A stretch of DNA of 64,000 nucleotides from Terrilactibacillus tamarindi (GTDB lineage: Bacteria > Bacillota > Bacilli > Bacillales > Sporolactobacillaceae): contig NZ_WNHB01000007.1 in assembly GCF_009718825.1 (NCBI RefSeq), positions 87,819-151,818 of the forward strand, read 5' to 3'. Shown in pieces: positions 19,402 to 28,840 of this stretch. Every line of letters starts with the position of its first letter. Positions within the stretch are counted from its first letter, which is position 1. The position numbers and the translations under genes were made by a program. The notes below the pieces were generated by a model that made no database searches, had not been told where the DNA came from, and was given only the letters and a program-made list of their open reading frames with translations.

Positions 19402-19551
19402 ACCTGTTCTTTTGGCATGTATAAGGGCTTTTCTTATGCATGCCAAAAAACAGGTACGTCAAACGGTAGTGCGACAGGGAAATGCACTTTTATCTAAATA
19501 AATTTAATGGGTAGCCATTGCGCAGTCGAAAACCACTGCTTTTTTTGTATC
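19402..19551 (+). other. Structured non-coding stretch between tcpD-like gene and ardA; possible single-strand origin
   Basis: A long imperfect hairpin (ACCTGTT-TTTTGGCATG paired with CATGCCAAAA-AACAGGT) is followed about 60 bases later by a second one (GCAGT/ACTGC) ending in seven T. Elements of this family carry a single-strand origin near this point, downstream of the relaxase gene. The second hairpin may simply be a terminator. Assignment as sso is inference from position and folding. Confidence 0.4.
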
Positions 19552-19580
19552 TATTTTTAGGAAAAGGAAGTGATATATAG

Positions 19581-20081
19581 ATGGAAATGAAAGTCTATAT
19601 AGCCAATCTTGGCAAGTACAATGAGGGCGAATTAGTCGGTGCATGGTTCACTCCACCCGTTGACTTTGAGGAGGTCAAGGAGCGTATCGGATTGAATCAT
19701 GAATATGAAGAATATGCCATCCACGATTACGAATTGCCCTTTGATATTGATGAATACACGCCCATTGAGGAAATCAACCGTCTGTGTTCTCTAGCGAAGG
19801 AATTAGAAGGAACACCGATTGAGGAGGAAATGAGAGAAATCCAGAACGCCTTTTTTGGCAGTTTTGAAGAAATGGTGGAGCATAAGGATGACATCATCTG
19901 TTATCCCGATTGTGATGATATGGAGAATGTGGCCCGTTACCTATTGGAAGAGTCAGGTACCCTTGGTGAAGTCCCTTCTCATTTGCAAAACTATATTGAC
20001 TATGAAGCTTATGGACGGGATTTGGAGTTGGAAGGAAATTTTCTCGTCACTTCCCACGGTGTTTTTGAATACGTCAGTTAA
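19581..20081 (+). CDS. ardA: Antirestriction protein ArdA (Tn916 Orf18)
   Basis: 166-residue acidic protein of the ArdA family, which mimics bent B-form DNA and blocks type I restriction enzymes while the element enters a new host. The N-terminal KVYIANLGKYNEGELVGAWF and the FGSFEEMVEHKDDII segment are typical, and Asp/Glu residues are dense throughout. ATG 19581 follows GGAAAAGGAAGTG. Confidence 0.93.
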   Translation: MEMKVYIANLGKYNEGELVGAWFTPPVDFEEVKERIGLNHEYEEYAIHDYELPFDIDEYTPIEEINRLCSLAKELEGTPIEEEMREIQNAFFGSFEEMVEHKDDIICYPDCDDMENVARYLLEESGTLGEVPSHLQNYIDYEAYGRDLELEGNFLVTSHGVFEYVS

Positions 20082-20117
20082 CTAAAAAGTCTCTTAAACA
20101 GAAAGGAATAGTGACAG

Positions 20118-20525
20118 ATGAAAAAAATCAGAAGCTATACTAGCATCTGGAACGTGGAGAAGGTGATCTACGCCATCAATGACTTCCAACTACCCTTTCC
20201 GGTCACTTTTACGCAAATGGCTTGGTTTGTCTGCTCGCTCTTGCTGGTGGTGCTCTTTGCGAACGTGCCACCGTTGTCTTTCATTCATGGCGTCCTGCTG
20301 AAATATGTGGGTCTTCCGGTTGGCTTCACGTGGTTCATGTCACAGAAGACCTTTGATGGGAAAAAGCCCTATGGCTTTCTGAAATCCGTATTTTCCTATA
20401 TGCTCCGTCCCAAAGTCACCTATGCTGGAAAGTCTGTGAAGCTGAAAAAAGAGACCGTCGGTGGAGCGATTACCGCCGTGAGGAGGGAACGTTATGCTGT
20501 ATCCGATCAAGTACATCGAAAATAA
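20118..20525 (+). CDS. TcpE-family conjugal transfer membrane protein (Tn916 Orf17 / ConD)
   Basis: 135-residue membrane protein with two central helices (about 38-58 and 62-80) and the family pattern SYTSIWNVEKVIYAINDFQLP at the N-terminus. TcpE/ConD helps localise the VirB4-like ATPase at the membrane. ATG 20118 follows AGAAAGGAATA. Its last 32 bases overlap the start of the ATPase gene, suggesting translational coupling. Confidence 0.88.
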   Translation: MKKIRSYTSIWNVEKVIYAINDFQLPFPVTFTQMAWFVCSLLLVVLFANVPPLSFIHGVLLKYVGLPVGFTWFMSQKTFDGKKPYGFLKSVFSYMLRPKVTYAGKSVKLKKETVGGAITAVRRERYAVSDQVHRK

Positions 20526-22944
20526 CCTCGTTTTTAATCACGACGGGGAATGTTTCGCCTATTATGAACTGATTCCCTACAACTACTCCTTTCTGAGTCC
20601 AGAAGAAAAATACCAGGTGCATGAGCATTTTCGTCAGTTGGTCGCCCAGAGCCGTGACGGGAAAATTCATGCCTTGCAGATTGCTACAGAATCAAGTATT
20701 CGGGCCACGCAGGAGCGAAGCAAGAAAGAAATCTCTGGAAGATTGAGAGACATTGCTTGCCGGAAAATTGATGAACAGACTGAAGCGTTAGTCGGAATGA
20801 TTGGTGAAAACCAAATCGACTATCGCTTTTTTATTGGCTTCAAACTGCTTTTAAACGAACAGGAAGTCAGCCTTAAGGTGATCAGTGAATCCATTCTGAT
20901 GACCTTTTCTGATTTCCTTTACGAGGTCAATCACAAACTGATGGGCGATTTCGTCAGCATGAGTACGAAAGAGATTAACCGGTTTATGAAAATGGAACAC
21001 CTGCTGGAAAGCAAGATTTCCCGCAGATTCAAAGTTCGCAGGCTGGATAAAGATGACTTTGGCTATCTGATTGAACATCTTTATGGGAAGACGGGTTCGC
21101 CCTATGAGGAATATGCCTACCATTTACCGGCAAAGAAACTGAAGCAGGAAATGCTGGTGAAGCGGTATGACCTCATCAAGCCGACTCGCTGCCTTGTCGA
21201 GGAAAACCAGAGATATTTGAAAATCGAGCAGGAAGACCAGACGACTTATGTTTCCTATTTCACGATCAATTCGATTGTACGAGAGCTGGACTTCCCTTCC
21301 TCAGAAATCTTTTACTATCAACAACAACAATTTACGTTCCCGATTGACACGTCAATGAATGTGGAGATTGTCACGAATAAGAAAGCCTTAACGACGGTTC
21401 GAAACAAGAAAAAAGAGCTGAAAGACTTAGACAACCATGCTTGGCAGTCCAACAATGAGTCAGGTAACGACGTGATGGACGCCTTAGATAGCGTGAACGA
21501 GTTGGAAGCGAATCTCGACCAGACCAAGGAAGCGATGTATAAACTCAGTTATGTGATACGGGTAGCAGCCCCGGATTTGGACGAATTAAAGCGTCGGTGT
21601 AACGAAGTCATGGACTTCTACGACGATTTAAGCATTAAACTCGTGCGACCGTTCGGGGACATGATCGGGCTGCATGGTGAGTTCCTTCCTGCCAGCAAGC
21701 GGTATATGAATGACTACATCCAGTATGTAACCAGTGATTTTCTCGCCGGTTTAGGCTTTGGTGCGGCGCAGATGCTTGGGGAACCAGAGGGGATCTATAT
21801 CGGCTACAATCTTGACACCGGGCGCAACGTTTACTTAAAGCCGAGCCTTGCGGCACAAGGCGTGAAGGGCTCCGTCACTAACGCCCTTGCGGCCGCTTTT
21901 CTCGGTTCCCTTGGCGGCGGCAAATCCTTTTCGAACAACCTACTCGTCTATTATGCCGTCCTCTACGGCGGACAGGCAGTGATCGTCGACCCCAAATCTG
22001 AGCGTGGTGGGTGGAAGGAAACGCTGCCGGAAATGGTCGAGGAAATTAACATCATTAATCTGACAAGAGAAGAACGGAATAAAGGTCTGCTCGATCCCTA
22101 CGTGATTATGAAGCAGACGAAGGATGGAGAAAGCCTCGCCATCGACATTCTGACTTTTCTCACGGGCATTTCAAGTCGAGATGGTGAGAAGTTCCCAACG
22201 CTTCGTAAGGCCATCCGTCGGGTGACGCAGAGTAACCGGCGAGGTCTTTTATGCGTGATTGACGAGCTCTACAAGGAAGGCACTACGGTCGCGAGCAGCA
22301 TGGCCGATCATATCGACAGTATTAAGGACAGTAATCTGGGACACTTATTGTTCTCCGATGGCACTACCCTTCAGTCAATCAGTCTGGATAAGCAGTTGAA
22401 CATCATCCAAGTGGCCGACCTGGTGCTTCCCGATGCTGAAACCGAATTTAAAGAATACACCACGGTGGAGCTTTTAAGTGTAGCCATTTTAATCGTCATC
22501 AGCACTTTTGCGCTTGACTTCATTCACTCCGACCGCAGCGTGTTTAAGATTGTAGGCTTGGATGAGGCCTGGAGCTTCCTGCAAGTTGCCCAGGGGAAGA
22601 CCCTTTCCAATAAGCTGGTGCGGGCTGGACGGGCCATGAACGCCGGTGTTTATTTTGTCACGCAGAACGCAGATGATTTGCTGGATGAAAAGATGAAAAA
22701 CAATATCGGCCTGAAGTTTGCGTTTCGTTCAACGGATATCCACGAGATTAAGAAGACGCTCGAATTTTTCGGCGTGGACAAGGAGGATGAGCACAATCAG
22801 AAACGTTTGCGTGATCTTGAAAACGGTCAGTGTTTGATTTCCGACTTGTATGGCCGCGTCGGCGTGATCCAGATTCATCCGGTTTTTGAAGAACTGCTCC
22901 ATGCCTTCGATACCCGCCCTCCGGTTAGAAAAGAGGCGACCTAA
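20494..22944 (+). CDS. VirB4/ConE-type conjugation ATPase (Tn916 Orf16)
   Basis: 816-residue ATPase powering the type IV secretion-like mating channel at the cytoplasmic membrane. Walker A GSLGGGKSFSNN lies near residue 470, followed by VIVDPKSERGGW, and Walker B IVGLDEAWSFLQ near residue 685. ITQNADD-type sensor (YFVTQNADDLLDE) is also seen. ATG 20494 follows GAGGAGGGAACG inside the previous gene. Full length for the family, no interruption. Confidence 0.95.
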   Translation: MLYPIKYIENNLVFNHDGECFAYYELIPYNYSFLSPEEKYQVHEHFRQLVAQSRDGKIHALQIATESSIRATQERSKKEISGRLRDIACRKIDEQTEALVGMIGENQIDYRFFIGFKLLLNEQEVSLKVISESILMTFSDFLYEVNHKLMGDFVSMSTKEINRFMKMEHLLESKISRRFKVRRLDKDDFGYLIEHLYGKTGSPYEEYAYHLPAKKLKQEMLVKRYDLIKPTRCLVEENQRYLKIEQEDQTTYVSYFTINSIVRELDFPSSEIFYYQQQQFTFPIDTSMNVEIVTNKKALTTVRNKKKELKDLDNHAWQSNNESGNDVMDALDSVNELEANLDQTKEAMYKLSYVIRVAAPDLDELKRRCNEVMDFYDDLSIKLVRPFGDMIGLHGEFLPASKRYMNDYIQYVTSDFLAGLGFGAAQMLGEPEGIYIGYNLDTGRNVYLKPSLAAQGVKGSVTNALAAAFLGSLGGGKSFSNNLLVYYAVLYGGQAVIVDPKSERGGWKETLPEMVEEINIINLTREERNKGLLDPYVIMKQTKDGESLAIDILTFLTGISSRDGEKFPTLRKAIRRVTQSNRRGLLCVIDELYKEGTTVASSMADHIDSIKDSNLGHLLFSDGTTLQSISLDKQLNIIQVADLVLPDAETEFKEYTTVELLSVAILIVISTFALDFIHSDRSVFKIVGLDEAWSFLQVAQGKTLSNKLVRAGRAMNAGVYFVTQNADDLLDEKMKNNIGLKFAFRSTDIHEIKKTLEFFGVDKEDEHNQKRLRDLENGQCLISDLYGRVGVIQIHPVFEELLHAFDTRPPVRKEAT

Positions 22945-25221
22945 ATGCATTTGAAAAAGAGTTGGCACATCGTCTACACCATTTTGCTGGTTACGGTTGG
23001 ATCGCTGCTTTTCTTTGTCCTACTTGGAACAGCAGCCCATGCGGCCGGTCTTGTTGATGATACAGTCAGTGCGCAACATGTTTACTCTAAATATCCTCTG
23101 GGCAATTACCAGCTGGACTTCTATGTGGACAATTCATGGGACTGGCTGCCGTGGAATTGGACCGATGGTATTGGCAAACAGGTCATGTATGGACTCTACG
23201 CCATCACGAATTTTATCTGGACGCTCTCCCTCTACCTGTCCAATGCGACAGGGTATCTCGTACAGGAAGCCTATTCCTTAGATTTCGTTTCCAAGACTGC
23301 AAACGCGATTGGAAAAAACATGCAAACATTGGCAGGTATTTCGCCCAGCGGCTTTCATAGTTCTGGCTTTTATCCAGGGTTCCTGCTGATTTTTATTTTA
23401 ATCCTCGGGATCTATGTGGCCTATGTGGGGCTGATCAAGCGAGAGACCACCAAAGTGATTCACGCCGTGATGAACTTTTTGGTGGTTTTTCTTCTGTCCG
23501 CTTCCTTTATTGCCTATGCCCCAGACTATATCGGCAAAATCAATGGATTTTCGGCGGACATCAGCAAGGCTAGTCTGTCGCTGGGGACAAAAATGGTGAT
23601 GCCACACTCGGGAAGTCATGGTCAGGACAGCGCAGCCCTCATCCGGGATAACTTGTTTTCGATACAAGTGCAGCAGCCCTGGCTGCTTCTACAGTATGGC
23701 AATTCTGATATGACTAAAATCGGACAGAAACGGGTGGAAAAGCTGCTGTCCGCAGATCCGGACGCAAACAACGGCGCAGACCGGGAAGCGGTTGTTAAAG
23801 AGGAAATTGAAAAAGAAGGCAATAAGAACCTGACACTCACCAAGACGACCCCACGTTTGGGGATGGTGTTCTTCCTGTTTCTATTCAATATCGGGATTTC
23901 CATCTTCGTGTTTCTACTTTCGGGGATCATGATTTTCTCGCAGATCTTGTTCATCATCTATGCCCTCTTCCTGCCCATCAGTTTTCTGCTTTCCATGATC
24001 CCGGGCTTTAATGGCATGGGCAAACAGGCCATCATGAAGCTTTTCAATGTCATCATGACACGGGCAGGCATTACGCTAATTGTCACGATTGCCTTTTCTA
24101 TTTCCACCATGCTTTACGCCCTATCCGGAGAATTCCCGTTTTTCCTGATTGCCTTTTTACAGATTGTGACTTTTGCGGGTATTTACGCCAAACTGGGTGA
24201 CCTTATGGGTCTATTCCACTTGCAGGCGAGTGATTCTCAGCAGATGGGAAGCCCAATCCTGCAACGGCCTTATCGGTTCTTACATCGCGAGACGCGGCGA
24301 TGGAAGCGGAAAATGGGTCGCTTTTTTACGGCCGGAGCAACCGGTGCGGCAGCTGGCCCTGGGGCAAGGGCAAAAGCTTCGAGGTCCGGAGCTTCCCAAC
24401 AGACGCAAACCCGCAGCCAACGTCCAACACAAGGATCAAAGAAATCCCAGCTTGAGCCTCGTACGGGTCGGTCAGCGGGTGCGGGCAAAGAGACAATAAA
24501 GCGAAGCACGGACAACCCAAATCCAAGAAAGAAGCAAACAGCGGCTTTACCTTTGAATACCCGCCAAGTCTTGATTCATGGGAAGACAGAAAAGCACGAC
24601 ACGATGACAAAAAAGACAGAGGACGCCAAAAGTCGTACAGTGCAAAAAATCGCGGACAAAAAACAGAACCGTGAAAAGAACCAAATGCAGCAGCGTCCGA
24701 CGATTGCGCAACGCCGACTGGAATTTAACCGGACCCGTCAACAAAAGGCAACCGAACAGGATTTCGTTGAACGGCCTAAAACCAAATTAACAAAAGATAA
24801 ACCAGCCAAGAAGCAAAAAACGGCAAGGCCTCATTCGGCACCTGCACGGTCTGTAATGCCTGATTCCACGCTGAAGACAAACAAAAGGACGATAAACTCA
24901 ATCCACTCATTCAAGGATCAGGCGAAAAAAAGCCAAGCAAAAAATACCGAGCTCAATCGTCCGGTCGTCCAGATGCCAGATTCTACAGTACGCCAAGATC
25001 TCACCAAGCAGGATCTTAACAGGAGAAGCCCAGTTGCGACGCAGAAAGAGCACGCACCGACTCATCCAAACGCAACGCGACAACCGTTTACACCAAAAAA
25101 GAGCCGACAACTGGCCCCGATGATCAAAAAACAAGAGGCAACCCTCAGGCATAATCGGACAGAAACGGGTCAACAGACAAGGCAACGCGTGACTCGTAGG
25201 CAGAGAGGAAGCCAAAAATGA
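22945..25221 (+). CDS. VirB6/ConG-type channel membrane protein (Tn916 Orf15)
   Basis: 758-residue polytopic protein. A cleavable-looking signal helix ends in AHAAG (about residue 32), then about six further helices extend to residue 420. From residue 450 on the protein is a long, Lys/Arg/Gln/Thr-rich disordered tail of about 300 residues, probably cytoplasmic. The family forms the inner-membrane part of the mating channel. ATG 22945 abuts the stop of the ATPase gene, and its own stop overlaps the next ATG. Confidence 0.9.
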   Translation: MHLKKSWHIVYTILLVTVGSLLFFVLLGTAAHAAGLVDDTVSAQHVYSKYPLGNYQLDFYVDNSWDWLPWNWTDGIGKQVMYGLYAITNFIWTLSLYLSNATGYLVQEAYSLDFVSKTANAIGKNMQTLAGISPSGFHSSGFYPGFLLIFILILGIYVAYVGLIKRETTKVIHAVMNFLVVFLLSASFIAYAPDYIGKINGFSADISKASLSLGTKMVMPHSGSHGQDSAALIRDNLFSIQVQQPWLLLQYGNSDMTKIGQKRVEKLLSADPDANNGADREAVVKEEIEKEGNKNLTLTKTTPRLGMVFFLFLFNIGISIFVFLLSGIMIFSQILFIIYALFLPISFLLSMIPGFNGMGKQAIMKLFNVIMTRAGITLIVTIAFSISTMLYALSGEFPFFLIAFLQIVTFAGIYAKLGDLMGLFHLQASDSQQMGSPILQRPYRFLHRETRRWKRKMGRFFTAGATGAAAGPGARAKASRSGASQQTQTRSQRPTQGSKKSQLEPRTGRSAGAGKETIKRSTDNPNPRKKQTAALPLNTRQVLIHGKTEKHDTMTKKTEDAKSRTVQKIADKKQNREKNQMQQRPTIAQRRLEFNRTRQQKATEQDFVERPKTKLTKDKPAKKQKTARPHSAPARSVMPDSTLKTNKRTINSIHSFKDQAKKSQAKNTELNRPVVQMPDSTVRQDLTKQDLNRRSPVATQKEHAPTHPNATRQPFTPKKSRQLAPMIKKQEATLRHNRTETGQQTRQRVTRRQRGSQK

Positions 25222-26225
25222 GATTAAACGTTTGGCTAATCTTCGGTGCCGTCTTCGCTATGCTGATTTCCCTACTAATTTTTGTCGCTGTTTTCATTTC
25301 AAATGAAGAGGATGGAGATGGCAGCAGCAATGGGATCGATCTTGCAGGTGCTAATCTGTCACAGGAAGTACTGGCCCACCAGCCAATGGTGGAAAAGTAT
25401 GCCAAGAAATATCAAATCGAACGCTATGTCGGTGATTTGCTTGCCATCATGCAGGTGGAAAGCGGAGGTCGTGGCACAGATGTCATGCAGTCGATGGCCT
25501 CGACCGGACAACCTCAGCATTCCTTTACTGTGGAGAAGTCGATTCAGCAAGGGTGCAAATATTTTGCGGCTTTACTAAAGTCTTCTAGGAAAAAAGGAGG
25601 CGACATCAATACCGTGATTCAATCTTACAACTATGGAGGAAATTTCATCGATTACGTGGCGAGCCACGGTAAAAAATACACCTTTGAACTTGCGGAGAAC
25701 TTTGCGAAAGAAAAATCCGATGGGGAAAAAGTTTCTTACACAAACCCGATTGCATTGAAGAAAAATAGTGGCTGGCGATACCGTTACGGAAATATGTTCT
25801 ATGTCGCTTTGGTCTCGCAATATTTGACCGTGGCACATTTCGACAATGCCACCGTTCAGGCAATCATGAACGAAGCCTTGAAATATCAAGGCTGGCGCTA
25901 TGTGTTTGGGGGAGACAATCCCAACACGTCCTTTGATTGTAGTGGATTGACGCAATGGAGCTTTGGAAAAGCGGGCATTAGACTGCCTCGGACAGCTCAG
26001 GAACAGTATGACGTCACGCAGCATCTTCCGCTATCGGAAGCGAAACCGGGAGATTTGGTTTTTTTTCACGATACCTATAATGCAGCTACTTATATCACAC
26101 ACGTCGGTATTTATGTCGGTAACAATCGCATGTATCAAGCTGGTGATCCGATTGGGTATGCCGATCTTACAACCTCATACTGGCAGAAACACCTAGTCAG
26201 CGCTGGTCGGATCAAAAACAAATAG
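25218..26225 (+). CDS. CwlT-like bifunctional peptidoglycan hydrolase (Tn916 Orf14)
   Basis: 335-residue membrane-anchored wall hydrolase that opens peptidoglycan for the mating channel. One N-terminal helix (residues 5-28), then a lysozyme-like muramidase domain with the catalytic Glu in IMQVESGGRG (about residue 81), then an NlpC/P60 endopeptidase domain with Cys in SFDCSGLTQWSF (about 240) and His in THVGIYVGNN. ATG 25218 overlaps the previous stop (ATGA). Confidence 0.95.
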   Translation: MRLNVWLIFGAVFAMLISLLIFVAVFISNEEDGDGSSNGIDLAGANLSQEVLAHQPMVEKYAKKYQIERYVGDLLAIMQVESGGRGTDVMQSMASTGQPQHSFTVEKSIQQGCKYFAALLKSSRKKGGDINTVIQSYNYGGNFIDYVASHGKKYTFELAENFAKEKSDGEKVSYTNPIALKKNSGWRYRYGNMFYVALVSQYLTVAHFDNATVQAIMNEALKYQGWRYVFGGDNPNTSFDCSGLTQWSFGKAGIRLPRTAQEQYDVTQHLPLSEAKPGDLVFFHDTYNAATYITHVGIYVGNNRMYQAGDPIGYADLTTSYWQKHLVSAGRIKNK

Positions 26226-26242
26226 AAAGGAAGATTTAAGCT

Positions 26243-27139
26243 ATGAAAATAAGAAAAAAAGAAAAGCAGCTCAAGTCCCCAAAGGTCCACGTGATGAAAG
26301 TCGGAATCCACAGAAAATGGGTCATTTTTCTGTGGATTCTGCTGATAAGCAGTGTTGCTTTTGGCATCTACAAAAATTTTACCGCCATCAATAGGCACAC
26401 GGTTCATGAAACAAAAGTGATTGAAAAACAAGTGATAGATATCAACCCGATCGAAAATTTCATCAAAAACTTTGCCAAAGTCTATTATTCATGGAAAAAC
26501 AACCAGAATGTAATCGACCAACGGACAGAAGCTCTCAAAGGGTATCTGACTAAAGAATTACAGGATTTAAACATCGACACCATTCGCAGGGACATTCCTA
26601 CCTCTTCTTCAGTTAACGACGTGGAAATCTGGAAGGTAAGGCAAATCGATGAACACGAGTATGCCGTCATTTTTTCCGTTGATCAGCTGATAACGGAGGG
26701 CCACACAAAAAAGGCGGTGAATGCCTCTTATGAGGTGGGAGTCTATATGGATAAAGCCGGAAACATGGTCATCGTCAGAAATCCCACCATTTGCGAGATT
26801 CCTGTGAAGTCAGGTTATGAGCCAAAAGCAGTAGAAAATGATGGTACGGTGAATGGAGGTACGACAGAAGAAATCAACGTATTTTTAAAAACGTTCTTTA
26901 AACTATATCCTACTGCAAGTAAAGAAGAACTGTCCTACTATGTCAAAGACAATGTGCTGAAACCGATTGGCAAGGACTATGTCTTTTCAGAGATGATCAA
27001 TCCGGTGTATCGGAAAGTGGGCAATCAAGTGCAGGTTTCAGTATCCGTGAAGTATCTCGATCAGCAAACAAAGGCGACGCAGATTTCACAGCTTGATTTG
27101 ACTCTGCAAAAAGATAAAAATTGGATGATTGTTAAATAA
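26243..27139 (+). CDS. TcpC/ConB-type conjugal transfer protein (Tn916 Orf13)
   Basis: 298-residue protein with one N-terminal membrane helix (about residues 27-46) and two extracytoplasmic NTF2-like domains, the TcpC fold. It assembles with the other channel proteins on the outer face of the membrane. ATG 26243 follows AGAAAGGAAGA. It is the last recognisable gene of the transfer module; the regulatory, excisionase and integrase genes that normally follow in Tn916 relatives are absent here. Confidence 0.9.
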   Translation: MKIRKKEKQLKSPKVHVMKVGIHRKWVIFLWILLISSVAFGIYKNFTAINRHTVHETKVIEKQVIDINPIENFIKNFAKVYYSWKNNQNVIDQRTEALKGYLTKELQDLNIDTIRRDIPTSSSVNDVEIWKVRQIDEHEYAVIFSVDQLITEGHTKKAVNASYEVGVYMDKAGNMVIVRNPTICEIPVKSGYEPKAVENDGTVNGGTTEEINVFLKTFFKLYPTASKEELSYYVKDNVLKPIGKDYVFSEMINPVYRKVGNQVQVSVSVKYLDQQTKATQISQLDLTLQKDKNWMIVK

Positions 27140-27268
27140 AAAATATTTCGGTTAGTTCAAAGAAGTTAAGCCATTTATCTTAGAAAAGCTAAAAATATCA
27201 GTAGAAGTATTGGATGAAAAAAAGAAGTTTAGCTTCTTGATTACTTTTTTCAATAAGTGCCTAATATT

Positions 27269-27297
27269 AACCCACCGGCTGCCAGTAGGTTTTTTCA
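27269..27297 (+). terminator. Possible terminator of the transfer operon
   Basis: An imperfect hairpin (ACCCACCGG...CCAGTAGGT around CTG, with single-base bulges) precedes six T. The area 27140-27362 holds nothing else recognisable. Confidence 0.5.
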
Positions 27298-27362
27298 GGA
27301 CTCGGTGAAATATTCTCATACAGTCTTAATGGTTCAACTTCGTAGCATTATAAAAGAAGAGT

Positions 27363-27632
27363 TTATTCGGGCTGTCTTTTTGTCTTGACAGGAAAAATAT
27401 GAGGGGAAACGAGAGAATGCATTTTTCTTTCGGGCTTTTTTTCTTTTATTAGGTGGACTAAAGTATCTCTTAAAATCATTGCCAAAGGTACTGTTTTCAA
27501 TTTCAGTAACCACCTTAGTAATGCTTTTTTTATGGTACGAAATGCTTTAAGGCGTTCATCATTGATAAACTGATTCCGCATCTCGTATGTATTTGTATCC
27601 CTCAATGATTTTATCTGCTCTTTACTAGCCAA
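27363..27632 (-). CDS. Hypothetical protein, 89 residues
   Basis: I do not recognise a family. The protein is basic, starts MASKEQIKSLRDTNTYEMRN and has one Leu-rich amphipathic stretch (KKALLRWLLKLKTVPLAMIL, about residues 35-54). TTG 27632 has CGGAGGT 7 bases upstream, a good ribosome binding site that supports a real gene. It stands alone on the minus strand between the transfer operon and the metal genes. Confidence 0.5.
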   Translation of the reverse strand: MASKEQIKSLRDTNTYEMRNQFINDERLKAFRTIKKALLRWLLKLKTVPLAMILRDTLVHLIKEKKPERKMHSLVSPHIFPVKTKRQPE

Positions 27633-27799
27633 CTGGCATACCTCCGTAGGAACTCAATAACCTTATTATAACGTAAGTACAAGCCCTGGAAGGGGGGACA
27701 TCGCAGTTCCCAAATCTGACAGGGCATACGATTTATTTTCATCTTATAGGGTATATTACCTGATGTGATTAATTTTTATTGTGTCAGGAGTGATCAGCT

Positions 27800-28366
27800 T
27801 TGGCAATAAAAAAATTTTGCGTATCCTTTTTTTTATTAGTTCTTGTTGTAGCGTTAACTGGGTGTAGCACAAACCAGGGAACAAATGACAGTTCAAGCTC
27901 CATGAGCCATGATATGAATAGAGATCATGATCAGCACGCTATGTCGGATCGCGATGTTCCACAGGGCCTTGTGGCAACAATGAATCCTGAATTTAAAAAG
28001 GGGAGTAAAGTGACGCTGAAAACAGATCATATGTCCGGTATGATGAATGCTAAAGGAACGGTTGCCGGAGTTTATACTACTAATGTGTATACTGTTACTT
28101 ATCATCCAACTAATGGTGGGAAGGTGGTTAGAAATCATAAGTGGGTTATCCAGCAAGAGTTACAGACTCACAACAAAGGACTTCTCAAAACGGGGACAAA
28201 GGTTAAGCTAAATGCCAGCCATATGCCAGGGATGATGGGCGCAGAAGCAACAATTGACAGTGCTAAGCAAACGAATATTTATATGGTCAATTATACCGAT
28301 ACTAAGACTGGAAAAGTGATAAAAAACCATAAATGGGTGACTGAAGATGAATTGATATCTCGATAA
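27800..28366 (+). CDS. YdhK-like lipoprotein with two DUF1541 repeats
   Basis: 188-residue lipoprotein; the signal peptide ends in the lipobox VALTGCS. Two DUF1541 repeats follow, marked by LKTDHMSGMMNAKGTVAGVY and LNASHMPGMMGAEATIDSA, each ending in KNHKWV or RNHKWV. Met and His cluster at both repeats and near the N-terminus (SMSHDMNRDHDQHAMSD), suggesting copper binding outside the membrane. Such genes are often found with copper ATPases and multicopper oxidases, as here. Starts at TTG 27800 behind TCAGGAG. Confidence 0.85.
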   Translation: MAIKKFCVSFFLLVLVVALTGCSTNQGTNDSSSSMSHDMNRDHDQHAMSDRDVPQGLVATMNPEFKKGSKVTLKTDHMSGMMNAKGTVAGVYTTNVYTVTYHPTNGGKVVRNHKWVIQQELQTHNKGLLKTGTKVKLNASHMPGMMGAEATIDSAKQTNIYMVNYTDTKTGKVIKNHKWVTEDELISR

Positions 28367-28480
28367 TTCATCTATATTTTGATCATTATTCGTTCTTTCC
28401 TCTCCTTTTATTCAAGGTATACCGATGCTCATTTTGCAGATTTTAATTTTTCTATGAATTAGTAGCTACTCATGCAATAA

Positions 28481-28519
28481 AGTGAGGGGGAAAGTCATAT
28501 TGACTTTCCCCCTTACACT
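28481..28519. terminator. Bidirectional terminator between ydhK-like and SHOCT genes
   Basis: AGTG-GGGGGAAAGTCA and TGACTTTCCCCC-CACT form a long stem with a TAT loop between two convergent genes. Confidence 0.85.
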
Positions 28520-28540
28520 TATTTAAGACCTATCACATGT

Positions 28541-28780
28541 TCAGTCATCCAAAATCTTTTTCATTTTTTTGTATTCATCCTCTGTGATTTCACCTTGGGC
28601 AAATCGTTCTTTTAAAATCACGTACCCTTGTTTATTGGTGTCTGAATGGTGATTCAATTTTTTAATTAGGGTAACTACTAGATAGATCACGGCAATAAAC
28701 AGTGATAGTTGCACAAGCCATCCGATAAAACCCATACCTAAACCAAAACCATTCATCATACCACCATTCCATCCCATCAT
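28541..28780 (-). CDS. Small SHOCT-domain membrane protein
   Basis: 79-residue protein with a Gly/Met-rich start (MMGWNGGMMNGFGLGMG), one helix (about 17-38) and a C-terminal SHOCT motif (LKERFAQGEITEDEYKKMKKIL). ATG 28780 is preferred over an upstream GTG because GAGGTGG lies about 9 bases before it. It follows the multicopper oxidase gene by 60 bases on the same strand and probably shares its transcript. SHOCT proteins of this kind commonly accompany copper-resistance genes; function unknown. Confidence 0.85.
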   Translation of the reverse strand: MMGWNGGMMNGFGLGMGFIGWLVQLSLFIAVIYLVVTLIKKLNHHSDTNKQGYVILKERFAQGEITEDEYKKMKKILDD

Positions 28781-28840
28781 ATCTACCACCACCTCTGAGA
28801 CTATTGTAACATGATCGTTTAGCCTCTATTTTAAGAATAC

